NCBI GenBank assembly: GCA_043798435.1
Contig: JAZDOR010000147.1
Location: 1 to 10,923 of the forward strand
Direction of reading: 5' to 3'
DNA: 10,923 nucleotides
From: JAGUXG01 sp043798435
Lineage (GTDB): Bacteria; UBA9089; UBA9088; JAGUXG01
The notes beneath the pieces are model-generated. The model was not told the origin of the DNA and did not search any database. It saw only the letters and a program-made list of their open reading frames with translations. Shown piece by piece: positions 1-5,421 of this stretch. Every line of letters begins with the position of its first letter. Within the stretch, counting starts at the first letter, position 1. Position numbers and translations under genes: made by a program.

Positions 1-737
1 GTGGAAAGGTCCTTTTTTGCCTTCTCTGAAGCCTCTTTCAATCGCTGTAAGGCCATCTTATCTTTCCTTACATCAACACCATGGAGCTTCTTAAATTTAT
101 CAGCTATATAATCTATTATTCTCTCGTCCCAATCATCTCCACCAAGGTGTGTATTACCTCCTACTGCCTTTACTTCAAATACGCCACTGCCCAACTCTAA
201 AATGGATACGTCAAAAGTGCCTCCCCCCAAATCCCACACTAATACATAATGCATCTCCTGTTTATGTAACCCGTAGGCCAAAGAGGCAGCAGTGGGTTCA
301 TTAATAATCCGCATTACCTTTAATCCAGCTAAGGCACCTGCTTCCATGGTTGCCTGGCGCTGATTGTCATTAAAGTATGCAGGAACTGTAATTACTGCTT
401 TCTCTATTCTTTCCCCTAAAAACTCTTCTGAATCTTCCTTAACCTTACGAAGGATAAGACTTGATATCTCCTGTGGGCTAAATTCTTTTCTATCAATCTC
501 TATCCTTTTATCTGTACCCATATGGCGTTTAATGGAACTGATTGTTCGTTCTGGATTTGCAACTGCCTGGGTTCTGGCAAGACTTCCTATCAGATGCCTT
601 CCTCTTTCAACAAAGGCAACTACTGAAGGAGTGAGTCTTCCACCCTCAGCATTAGGTATAATCTCAGGGTGACCATTGTTCATAAAGGCTGCTACTGAAA
701 AAGTCGTGCCTAAGTCTATGCCTATTACCCTGTTCAC
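1..737 (-). CDS. dnaK: DnaK-type Hsp70 chaperone, N-terminal part, runs off the window
   Basis: This is the nucleotide-binding domain of an Hsp70 chaperone, which uses ATP to bind and release hydrophobic peptide segments. Reading from a GTG at 737 gives 245 residues before the window ends. The start has a GGAGG seven bases upstream, and the GTGA overlap with the preceding gene's stop (734-736) suggests translational coupling. Visible landmarks are the phosphate-1 loop GIDLGTTFS near residues 6-14, AVITVPAYFNDNQRQAT in the middle, RIINEPTAASLAYG, and the phosphate-2 loop WDLGGGTFDVS, followed by GGNTHLGGDDWD. All key ATPase residues are intact. It is roughly 20 residues shorter than E. coli DnaK over the same span, mainly between the first ATPase blocks. 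As the last gene seen in a gas vesicle operon, beside Hsp20 and a J-domain protein, it is likely a cluster-dedicated chaperone rather than the housekeeping copy (inference). The substrate-binding domain is outside the window. Confidence 0.95.
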   Translation of the reverse strand, partial: MNRVIGIDLGTTFSVAAFMNNGHPEIIPNAEGGRLTPSVVAFVERGRHLIGSLARTQAVANPERTISSIKRHMGTDKRIEIDRKEFSPQEISSLILRKVKEDSEEFLGERIEKAVITVPAYFNDNQRQATMEAGALAGLKVMRIINEPTAASLAYGLHKQEMHYVLVWDLGGGTFDVSILELGSGVFEVKAVGGNTHLGGDDWDERIIDYIADKFKKLHGVDVRKDKMALQRLKEASEKAKKDLS

Positions 738-1528
738 GTCGCTACCTCCGCTATCTTCTTGAGCCGTGGGCTGACCCATCCGCAGTTTGCACAACCCTTG
801 TCTAATAGCTCTAAAGCATTTGCTGTTCTTCCGCATTGGGGACAGGACTCTATCCTTTCTCTAAATGAAATAATTCTGCCAAGCGCCCTTTCCCATTCAT
901 ACATCCCCTCTCCTGAGAAAGAGGCAACCTTTCTTCCTTCGACTTCGCCTGGGACTCCCTTTGGTCGCTCAGAATTGCCTTCATATATTATATCAAAGAT
1001 CTTTTTCTTCTTTAATAAGGGGTTCAAATTCCTTATCTCTATAGCAGAACCTAATATCTTTTCTGTAGAGACTTCAAATGCCAATCTTTTTTCAAAATTA
1101 TACCACCAGCATAATCTTTTGTTTGTTATATAGAGATGGCCTGGCCTCCAAATACCATCTGATGAAACCACATGCCAGGCCTTGTCCTGGTGAGTAACTA
1201 ATTCTCCTTCTGTTAGAAAATCTAATAGCTTTTCTTTGGGCTCTTCCCTCTGGATTAAAGGAACCTCTTTTTTTCCGCCAGAGGCGGATCCGCCTTCGGC
1301 GGAAATCCTATTATCTCCTTCCCATTCACGTATCTTCTCATCCCAGGCCTTCATCACCCCATATTTAAGCATAGTCTCCATACCAGCTAGGGCTGCTCTT
1401 AAATTAACACCTATCAAAGGAATGCCTGCAACAGAGATAATAATGTCAGCATTGATCACCAGCCCCTTATCCAAGACTCTATCCAATACATCAACCAATG
1501 TAACCTGTGTATCTCTGGTCGGCTCCAT
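734..1528 (-). CDS. GvpA/GvpJ-family protein fused to a GRAM/PH-like domain and a zinc ribbon
   Basis: A 264-residue three-part protein. Residues 5-60 match the GvpA/GvpJ/GvpM family (VTLVDVLDRVLDKGLVINADI, then VAGIPLIGVNLRAALA), the small hydrophobic proteins that form or nucleate the gas vesicle shell. Residues about 105-225 look like a GRAM or bacterial PH-like domain: GELVTHQDKAWHV, then GHLYITNKRLCWWYNFEK, the usual 'tops out as a strand followed by TNKR' pattern. Residues 229-250 form a zinc ribbon with cysteines at 229, 232, 246 and 249. Typical GvpJ proteins are about 80-150 residues without these additions. Two GC-rich elements lie in frame in the linkers (residues 75-87 and 186-199). 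The start at 1528 has AGAGGAG six bases upstream. The N-terminus and ribbon are closely similar to the 116-residue protein at 3240-3590, so the two are paralogs. GvpJ-like identity is firm for the N-terminus; the GRAM call is by pattern only. Confidence 0.88.
   Translation of the reverse strand: MEPTRDTQVTLVDVLDRVLDKGLVINADIIISVAGIPLIGVNLRAALAGMETMLKYGVMKAWDEKIREWEGDNRISAEGGSASGGKKEVPLIQREEPKEKLLDFLTEGELVTHQDKAWHVVSSDGIWRPGHLYITNKRLCWWYNFEKRLAFEVSTEKILGSAIEIRNLNPLLKKKKIFDIIYEGNSERPKGVPGEVEGRKVASFSGEGMYEWERALGRIISFRERIESCPQCGRTANALELLDKGCANCGWVSPRLKKIAEVAT
937..972. repeat. Second copy of the ERPKGVP element, inside the GvpJ-GRAM gene
   Basis: GGGACTCCCTTTGGTCGCTC (951-970) matches 4216-4235 in 19 of 20 bases and is read in the same frame in both genes, giving ERPKGVP. 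It falls at residues 186-199, a loop inside the GRAM-like part or just at its end. Upstream bases (TTCGACTTCGCC) resemble half of the hairpin at the 4177 copy. Confidence 0.75.
1272..1305. repeat. GC-rich 34-bp palindrome in frame inside the GvpJ-GRAM gene
   Basis: The two halves match around a GGATCC centre over 34 bases with only two mismatched pairs: TTTCCGCCAGAGGCGGA on the left and its near-complement on the right. On the minus strand it is read in frame as residues 75-86 (SAEGGSASGG), a linker between the GvpA/J and GRAM-like parts. Its GC-rich core contrasts with the AT-rich gene. It is not a terminator: on the minus strand it is followed by A residues, not U. Confidence 0.85.
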
Positions 1529-1540
1529 TCTCTACTCCTC

Positions 1541-2320
1541 TTATACAAAAGAATATGGTGGCCAAGGGCCTGTAAATCGAACGTGAAAACCACTTTCTTT
1601 TTTTATCTCTTCTAAAATCTCGCCAAGTTTCTCAACCTTTTCCTTAATAACCAAACAAGATAAGTTCATAAGCATCTGTAGATTATCATCTACCTTTTTT
1701 GCCTTATCTATATGAATATCAAAGACCTCCTTTTTTATCCGGCTATAAAAATCCTTGAAATATTCATCAGCCTTTTTTTCCATCTCTTTCCTCAATAGAT
1801 TCTTTATCTTCTCTTCATACATATAGGCTGTGCCTGGTGGCTTAGACTTTAACTCCTCTTTTAAATTCTTAATCTCTGGGGTATCCTGGGCTATTTTTTC
1901 AACCATAACCTTAGGATCCCATAGAATCTGGATTCCGTATTCTTGTTTGCCTTTGACCTTATCCAATTTCTCCTTTAATCTTTCATAATCCTTTTGCAGC
2001 CACCTTTTCATGTTTTCTTCTGGGTCTATACCTTCCTCACCTATGATTATGGTATCAAAGGCCAGAGGCAACACAGCGCCAAACCTCTGCCACGCACAAT
2101 CCACTACCTTCTGATGAGTCATCAACCAATCCTTTACTATATCTTTATCTTCTGATTCATAGGGCTGAGATGGACAATTGTGAACAATAGCTGAAATTTC
2201 CTGGTATGGAACAGTATAAACCTCGCTAGCATTGACTCCAATCTTACCTAAATCTATCTTCTCATTGCCATCAGCTATGCAATAAAGATATATTCCCTGC
2301 TTTTCCATTTTAACTTCCAT
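1541..2320 (-). CDS. gvpL: Gas vesicle protein GvpF/GvpL family
   Basis: A 259-residue member of the GvpL/GvpF family, accessory proteins that are needed for vesicle assembly and are thought to bind GvpA and help nucleate the shell. Family signs are the N-terminal GIYLYCIA (residues 9-16), the block YQEISAIVHNCP, a conserved helix around MTHQKVVDCAW followed by AVLPLAFDT, a long charged central helix region, and the C-terminal signature FTGPWPPYSFV that ends the protein. It lies three bases after gvpK and has AGAGGA six bases before the ATG at 2320; a second in-frame ATG four codons in is less well placed. It is the most divergent of the four GvpF/L proteins in the window and the only one placed next to gvpK, which suggests it is an old separate lineage rather than part of the tandem set at 7056-9709. 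Confidence 0.93.
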   Translation of the reverse strand: MEVKMEKQGIYLYCIADGNEKIDLGKIGVNASEVYTVPYQEISAIVHNCPSQPYESEDKDIVKDWLMTHQKVVDCAWQRFGAVLPLAFDTIIIGEEGIDPEENMKRWLQKDYERLKEKLDKVKGKQEYGIQILWDPKVMVEKIAQDTPEIKNLKEELKSKPPGTAYMYEEKIKNLLRKEMEKKADEYFKDFYSRIKKEVFDIHIDKAKKVDDNLQMLMNLSCLVIKEKVEKLGEILEEIKKESGFHVRFTGPWPPYSFV

Positions 2321-2323
2321 TTT

Positions 2324-2632
2324 TTATCCTCTTACCTTCTCCCACCTATTAGGGTCGACTATTTTACCAATACAATCATTAACTATATTATCCAACCCAT
2401 CCCTTACTGATTGAACTGCCTCACCAACCCCCTGTTCTTCTTTTATATGCTCTATGGCAACATCAAGTTCCTTAAGAGCCCTCCCCAGCCGCTCTATTTC
2501 TTCTTCATTTAAACTCTCACCCTCCATTCGCTTCACTGCCTGGAGCTTAAGGGCATCTCTAATTATCTCAACCAGGGCAAGCACAAGGCCCAAAACACCA
2601 TTTTTAAGGTTGTCTTCATTAATGTCTATCAT
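2324..2632 (-). CDS. gvpK: Gas vesicle protein GvpK
   Basis: A 102-residue protein matching the GvpK family, a small helical accessory protein required for gas vesicle formation in many bacteria and archaea. The recognisable core is NLKNGVLGLVLALVEIIRDA, then LKLQAVKRMEGESLNEEEIERLG, with the RMEGESL-turn and the two flanking helices typical of GvpK. The length is normal for the family. Its ATG overlaps the stop of the Hsp20 gene as ATGA (2629-2632), and the next gene begins three bases after its stop, so it is tightly coupled on both sides. The C-terminal 40 residues are less conserved and acidic-helical. Its biochemical role is not established; identity is confident. Confidence 0.94.
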   Translation of the reverse strand: MIDINEDNLKNGVLGLVLALVEIIRDALKLQAVKRMEGESLNEEEIERLGRALKELDVAIEHIKEEQGVGEAVQSVRDGLDNIVNDCIGKIVDPNRWEKVRG

Positions 2633-3198
2633 TGCTTCATAATCTTTATTTCTAAGATTCCGTTTTTATATGACTTTCCCAATCGACCTTTTGGGCTACA
2701 GGGTAGTTTCAGCTCCTGATGATACTTACGGTTAGGAATATCTACAGATATAATAAGAATATTATCTTGTAAATTAACTTTTATATCCTTGTCTTCAACC
2801 CCTGGTATTTCAGCAATCACTTTAATATGGTCCTGTTCATCAAAGATATCCGCTGGCCTTTCCTGAGGCGGTGGAGGAGAAGGCTCTTTTCCCCTAACTC
2901 CCGATGAGCTTCCTCTTCTTGGACGTAATCTAGTAAATCTTCCTGACATTGGATTTACTCCCCCAGTTCTTTTAAGTGGAGCGCTTTTTATTTTATGCTC
3001 CAGTTCTTTATCAACTTCCTTAAGCCTTTCTTTAAAGGCAGGTGATTTCTCTAAATTTTTAATCAACCCTCCTAATCCTGGGATCATCTTACCAATACCT
3101 TTAAGAATACCTCCTGCTGCGCTTTCTTCTTCTTTATTATTTTCTTTCCCTTCGTCGCTTTGCTCCTCAGGACTTCGCTTTTTGTCTTCTTCAGCCAT
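2629..3198 (-). CDS. Hsp20-family small heat-shock protein, GvpH-like
   Basis: A 189-residue protein with an alpha-crystallin domain at about residues 117-188: KVIAEIPGVEDKDIKVNLQ, then a short strand pair and the closing NGILEIKI. Small heat-shock proteins hold unfolded or aggregation-prone proteins; haloarchaeal GvpH is an Hsp20-family protein in gas vesicle clusters, so this may be its functional counterpart. The first 25 residues are strongly charged, residues 28-50 are glycine-rich and hydrophobic (GGILKGIGKMIPGLGGLI), and residues 80-115 are arginine/serine/proline-rich and probably disordered. The protein ends right after the last strand; the IKI at residues 184-186 belongs to that strand, so there is no separate C-terminal tail. 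Residues 8-17 may come from an inserted repeat element (see 3149-3178). The ATG at 3198 follows a 41-nt repeat-filled gap with only a weak Shine-Dalgarno (AGGGA). Confidence 0.9.
   Translation of the reverse strand: MAEEDKKRSPEEQSDEGKENNKEEESAAGGILKGIGKMIPGLGGLIKNLEKSPAFKERLKEVDKELEHKIKSAPLKRTGGVNPMSGRFTRLRPRRGSSSGVRGKEPSPPPPQERPADIFDEQDHIKVIAEIPGVEDKDIKVNLQDNILIISVDIPNRKYHQELKLPCSPKGRLGKSYKNGILEIKIMKQ
3149..3178. repeat. Possible in-frame inserted element near the start of the Hsp20 gene
   Basis: The stretch that encodes residues 8-17 (SPEEQSDEGK) is richer in GC than its AT-rich surroundings and resembles a short element that is dispersed in coding regions of some uncultivated bacteria. 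It has no second copy in this window, so the call rests on composition and recollection only. Confidence 0.3.
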
Positions 3199-3239
3199 TT
3201 CTTCCCTACTTTCTGTTCTCTGTTTTCTGTCTTCTGTTT
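3199..3239 (-). repeat. Tandem 7-bp repeat filling an intergenic gap
   Basis: The gap between the stop of the GvpA/J-zinc ribbon gene and the start of the Hsp20 gene is filled on the minus strand by four near-identical 7-bp units: ACAGAAG, ACAGAAA, ACAGAGA and ACAGAAA (3237 to 3210), then a degenerate GTAGGGA. The repeat runs from two bases after the TAA to the start region, and leaves only AGGGA as a weak ribosome binding site. Confidence 0.8.
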
Positions 3240-3590
3240 TTATTCTGCCTTTATCTCTTTTGCCTTAGCGCTTATCCAGCCACACCATGGACAGCTTTCG
3301 TCGAGCAACTCTTCTGCCAAAACCTTTTTGCCACATTGGGGACATACCTCTTTACCTTTCATAGCCTCTTTCCAGGCGGCTGTCTCAAGATCAGTCCCTG
3401 ATGGAAATTCAAGGCCATACTTTGCTGCTGTCTCAAAAGAGGCTAAGGCTGCCCTTATCTTAATACCTAAAAGCTCTACGCCTGCCACAGATATAGCTAT
3501 ATCAGCGTTTATCACTAATCCTTTATCTAAAACCCTATCTACAACATCGACTAAAGTAACACTTGTATTTCTTGTCGCCTCTATTGCCAT
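3240..3590 (-). CDS. gvpJ: GvpA/GvpJ-family protein with C-terminal zinc ribbon
   Basis: A 116-residue protein. Residues 8-60 are a GvpA/GvpJ-family domain (TLVDVVDRVLDKGLVINADI, then VAGVELLGIKIRAALA), the amphipathic fold that makes up or nucleates the gas vesicle wall. Residues 83-104 add a zinc ribbon with CPQC at 83-86 and CPWC at 100-103, which ordinary GvpA/J proteins lack. GvpJ rather than GvpA is favoured because the sequence extends past the core and lies among accessory genes, but the family boundary is soft. The ATG at 3590 has AGGAG seven bases upstream, overlapping the stop region of the preceding gene. It is a paralog of the 264-residue protein at 734-1528, which has the same two ends with a GRAM-like domain between them. 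Confidence 0.93.
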   Translation of the reverse strand: MAIEATRNTSVTLVDVVDRVLDKGLVINADIAISVAGVELLGIKIRAALASFETAAKYGLEFPSGTDLETAAWKEAMKGKEVCPQCGKKVLAEELLDESCPWCGWISAKAKEIKAE

Positions 3591-3593
3591 CCT

Positions 3594-4265
3594 CTATCTC
3601 CTATTCTTTTTTCTTCTCTTTTTACGCTTCCCTTCGGATTCATCAATAGCCTTCTCTTTAGTCTTCTCTTTTTCTTCAAGATTTTTTATTCTCCTCTTAA
3701 GCTTAGTCTCTTCTATCTTATAATCTCCTTCAGAGATTTTATTCATTTCCCTACGCATTTTAAGTTCAAGAAGCTTTTGTTCTAAGGCAACCTTGGGATC
3801 TCTCTCTTCCTCAGCCTGTGCTCCAACCGCAGCAGTGATTCCTTTAATCATCTCTACTGGCTGATATGGCGCTGTTACCACTTTGCCTAAGAATTTAAAT
3901 AACCCTATATCTTTTGGCCGCTTCGGTCCCCTTTTTCTAGTCGCTTGTATCTTAGAAACCCCCCATTTCTTACTCGGCATCTTCCCCCAATATTTGGGAA
4001 TAGCAATATTGGGTTTAGCGCTTACCTGAGGTAAAGATTTAGAAATCGAAGGGATCTCTTTACTAACCAAAGGTATGGCGCTTGCTGCTTGTGGCATGGA
4101 TCTGCTAACCGAAGGCAACTTACCAGCAGTAAAAGGAAGGATTTTTGCTTTAGGTGTCTGGTTAGTTATTTTTTTTCCCTCGACGGAGTTTATCCCGAGC
4201 GGAGTCGAGGGACTCGGGACTCCCTTCGGTCGCTCTCTGGATCTATTTTTCTTTTTAGGAGACAT
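3594..4265 (-). CDS. GvpG-like protein with a long basic, repeat-containing N-terminal extension
   Basis: A 223-residue, very basic protein. Residues about 121-198 resemble GvpG: a hydrophobic start (GLFKFLGKVVTAPYQPVEMI), an acidic joint, then a helical segment (LEQKLLELKMRREMNKISEGDY) with the same layout as the GvpG at 6773-7069 (LLDLQMRFEMGEVNEEEYKK). The first 120 residues are an addition not normal for GvpG. Residues 11-30 derive from an inserted element. Residues 49-90 contain two imperfect 21-residue repeats, one starting KLPSVSRSMPQ and the next EIPSISKSLPQ. The tail (202-223) is nearly all Lys, Arg and Glu. The start at 4265 has AAGGAGGT close upstream and follows the ArsA stop by ten bases. 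The GvpG similarity is by motif layout and is moderate; the role of the basic extension is unknown, possibly binding an acidic partner or nucleic acid. Confidence 0.82.
   Translation of the reverse strand: MSPKKKNRSRERPKGVPSPSTPLGINSVEGKKITNQTPKAKILPFTAGKLPSVSRSMPQAASAIPLVSKEIPSISKSLPQVSAKPNIAIPKYWGKMPSKKWGVSKIQATRKRGPKRPKDIGLFKFLGKVVTAPYQPVEMIKGITAAVGAQAEEERDPKVALEQKLLELKMRREMNKISEGDYKIEETKLKRRIKNLEEKEKTKEKAIDESEGKRKKRRKKNRR
4177..4238. repeat. Palindromic element inserted in frame in the GvpG-like gene
   Basis: The left part forms an 8-bp inverted repeat, CCCTCGAC (4177-4184) with GTCGAGGG (4204-4211); an alternative stem pairs TCCCGAG (4193-4199) with CTCGGGA (4213-4219). The right part, GGGACTCCCTTCGGTCGCTC (4216-4235), recurs with one change at 951-970 in another gene. 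On the minus strand both copies are read as ERPKGVP. The element is GC-rich against an AT-rich gene. Confidence 0.8.
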
Positions 4266-4275
4266 CTTACCTCCT

Positions 4276-5367
4276 TCACCCGTATATCTTGTTAGAAAAG
4301 CCCTTCAATCGGTCAATCCCTTTGATCTGATATGGAAAAAGCGCCAACTGACTAATCTGGTACGCGGATGCCCTCTCCTTATTTATTTCTTGAATAACCT
4401 TAATCTGCTCTCCTCTTTTTGACTCACAAATATTACATCCAGTTTTCGGTAGAACCATATTAATCAAGATATAGTGACACGGAATCTTAAGTCGCTTAAG
4501 ACTCTCCAGAAGATCATCCATCTCATTTTTTCCCATAACCTCTGGAATACTCGTAACTACAAATTGACACCTTCTAGGATCTGAGAGAATCTCCTGTATC
4601 TTTCTCACCTTCTTAGAAAATTTTATCATTTCCTCAGCCTGTTTTGCTAATCGCACTACACCTTTATATTTTATAAGTAATTTAAATATTGCATTCAGCC
4701 AGTCTCTGGCAACCTGAGGCATCTCTAAAAAGCGTAACAGATGTCCTGTAGCTGCTGAATCTAAGATATATACATCAAACCTACCTTCGTCTATAAATTC
4801 CACTACCTTTGCCAGGGCCATAATCTCGTCTAAACCAGGAGGGGTAATAGAGATGAGTTCTTCTAAAATCTCTCTATCAAACTTAATATCCACGCCCTGG
4901 CCAATAAATTTATTAAAGGCCTCTTTTATATCATCCCTATAATCCTTCTTAAAAGCCTCGAGTAACTTCAAGGCATCTATCTCTAAGCCAAACAGGTTTT
5001 TTTGTTTCTTTATTTGAGTCAGATTATTTCCTATAGATAAGCCAAAGCTATTAGATAATGAATGGGCAGGATCAGTAGAGAAAACTAAAACCTTTTTAGA
5101 AGGGTATCTTTTTGCTATATTAAGTCCAGTTGCTGAGGCTATAGATGTCTTACCTACCCCACCCTTTCCCCCAAATATATATAGTAAAATGCCTTCCTTT
5201 ATCAATTGAGTTGGTCTTTGAGGTAGGTTAATAAAAGAAAATATTTTGGTCTTGAAGTCAAAGGATCTCTTCCCAACTGGAAGATGATATGGTTTTTCAT
5301 CAAGTAAAACTCGACCATATTCCTTTAAGCGATTTATGCCCCTAATTTGATATGGGAAGGCAGGCAC
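4276..5367 (-). CDS. arsA: ArsA/Get3-type ATPase, second half of a tandem ATPase
   Basis: 363 codons from a possible GTG at 5367. It contains a complete ArsA/Get3-type P-loop ATPase: GGKGGVGKTS at residues 66-75 with the extra signature lysine, STDPAHSLSNSFG at 97-109, GLDEIMALAKVV at 178-189, DSAATGH at 203-209 (the family usually has DTAPTGH) and a CNIC cysteine pair at 311-314, then the C-terminal LFPYQIKGIDRL. Get3/ArsA proteins bind hydrophobic segments such as tail anchors, or drive arsenite export. Residues 1-25 (FPYQIRGINRLKEYG) are not part of this ATPase: they are the C-terminal end of the preceding one, joined in frame. There is no Shine-Dalgarno before the GTG, so this start is doubtful; the natural product is probably a single double-ATPase beginning at 6240, cut by the TAA at 5419-5421. 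No arsR, arsB or arsC neighbours are present, so a role in handling hydrophobic vesicle proteins fits better than arsenic resistance (inference). Confidence 0.85.
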   Translation of the reverse strand: MPAFPYQIRGINRLKEYGRVLLDEKPYHLPVGKRSFDFKTKIFSFINLPQRPTQLIKEGILLYIFGGKGGVGKTSIASATGLNIAKRYPSKKVLVFSTDPAHSLSNSFGLSIGNNLTQIKKQKNLFGLEIDALKLLEAFKKDYRDDIKEAFNKFIGQGVDIKFDREILEELISITPPGLDEIMALAKVVEFIDEGRFDVYILDSAATGHLLRFLEMPQVARDWLNAIFKLLIKYKGVVRLAKQAEEMIKFSKKVRKIQEILSDPRRCQFVVTSIPEVMGKNEMDDLLESLKRLKIPCHYILINMVLPKTGCNICESKRGEQIKVIQEINKERASAYQISQLALFPYQIKGIDRLKGFSNKIYG

Positions 5368-5418
5368 ACAGTAAAGTTCGAATCTTGCGAATCTCTGCCT
5401 GATTATATCTAATTCTTT

Positions 5419-5421
5419 TTA
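5419..5421 (-). other. In-frame TAA splitting a tandem ArsA/Get3 gene
   Basis: Translation past this TAA stays open in the same frame through 17 codons (KELDIIRQRFARFELYC) into the second ATPase. The residues on both sides together rebuild the usual ArsA/Get3 ending (CPFC, a glutamine, an aromatic residue, a helix, then PAFPYQIRG). Family members usually have tyrosine near this place, and TAA is one base from TAT or TAC. Confidence 0.85.

Noticed and set aside
364..672. Open reading frames on the plus strand, such as this one and those at 759-1133, 1236-1586, 3160-3723 and 4075-4422
   Set aside because: They lie opposite genes with clear family motifs, have no convincing ribosome sites, and their translations match no pattern I know.
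1268..1310. Palindrome next to a T-run as a rho-independent terminator
   Set aside because: On the minus strand the hairpin is followed by A residues, and on the plus strand the T-run precedes it. It is also inside an open gene.
4276..5367. GvpN AAA+ ATPase
   Set aside because: The motifs GGKGGVGKT, DPAHS and a CxxC pair are of the ArsA/Get3 type; no AAA+ Walker B or sensor pattern is seen.
5386..5405. Degenerate copy of the CGCAGAT repeat after the TAA in arsA
   Set aside because: The same bases encode residues that fit the conserved ArsA/Get3 C-terminal region, so they are best explained as native coding sequence.
5419..5421. Reassigned TAA codon (alternative genetic code)
   Set aside because: TAA ends several other genes in the window at sensible places (for example gvpK and gvpL), so a global reassignment is unlikely.
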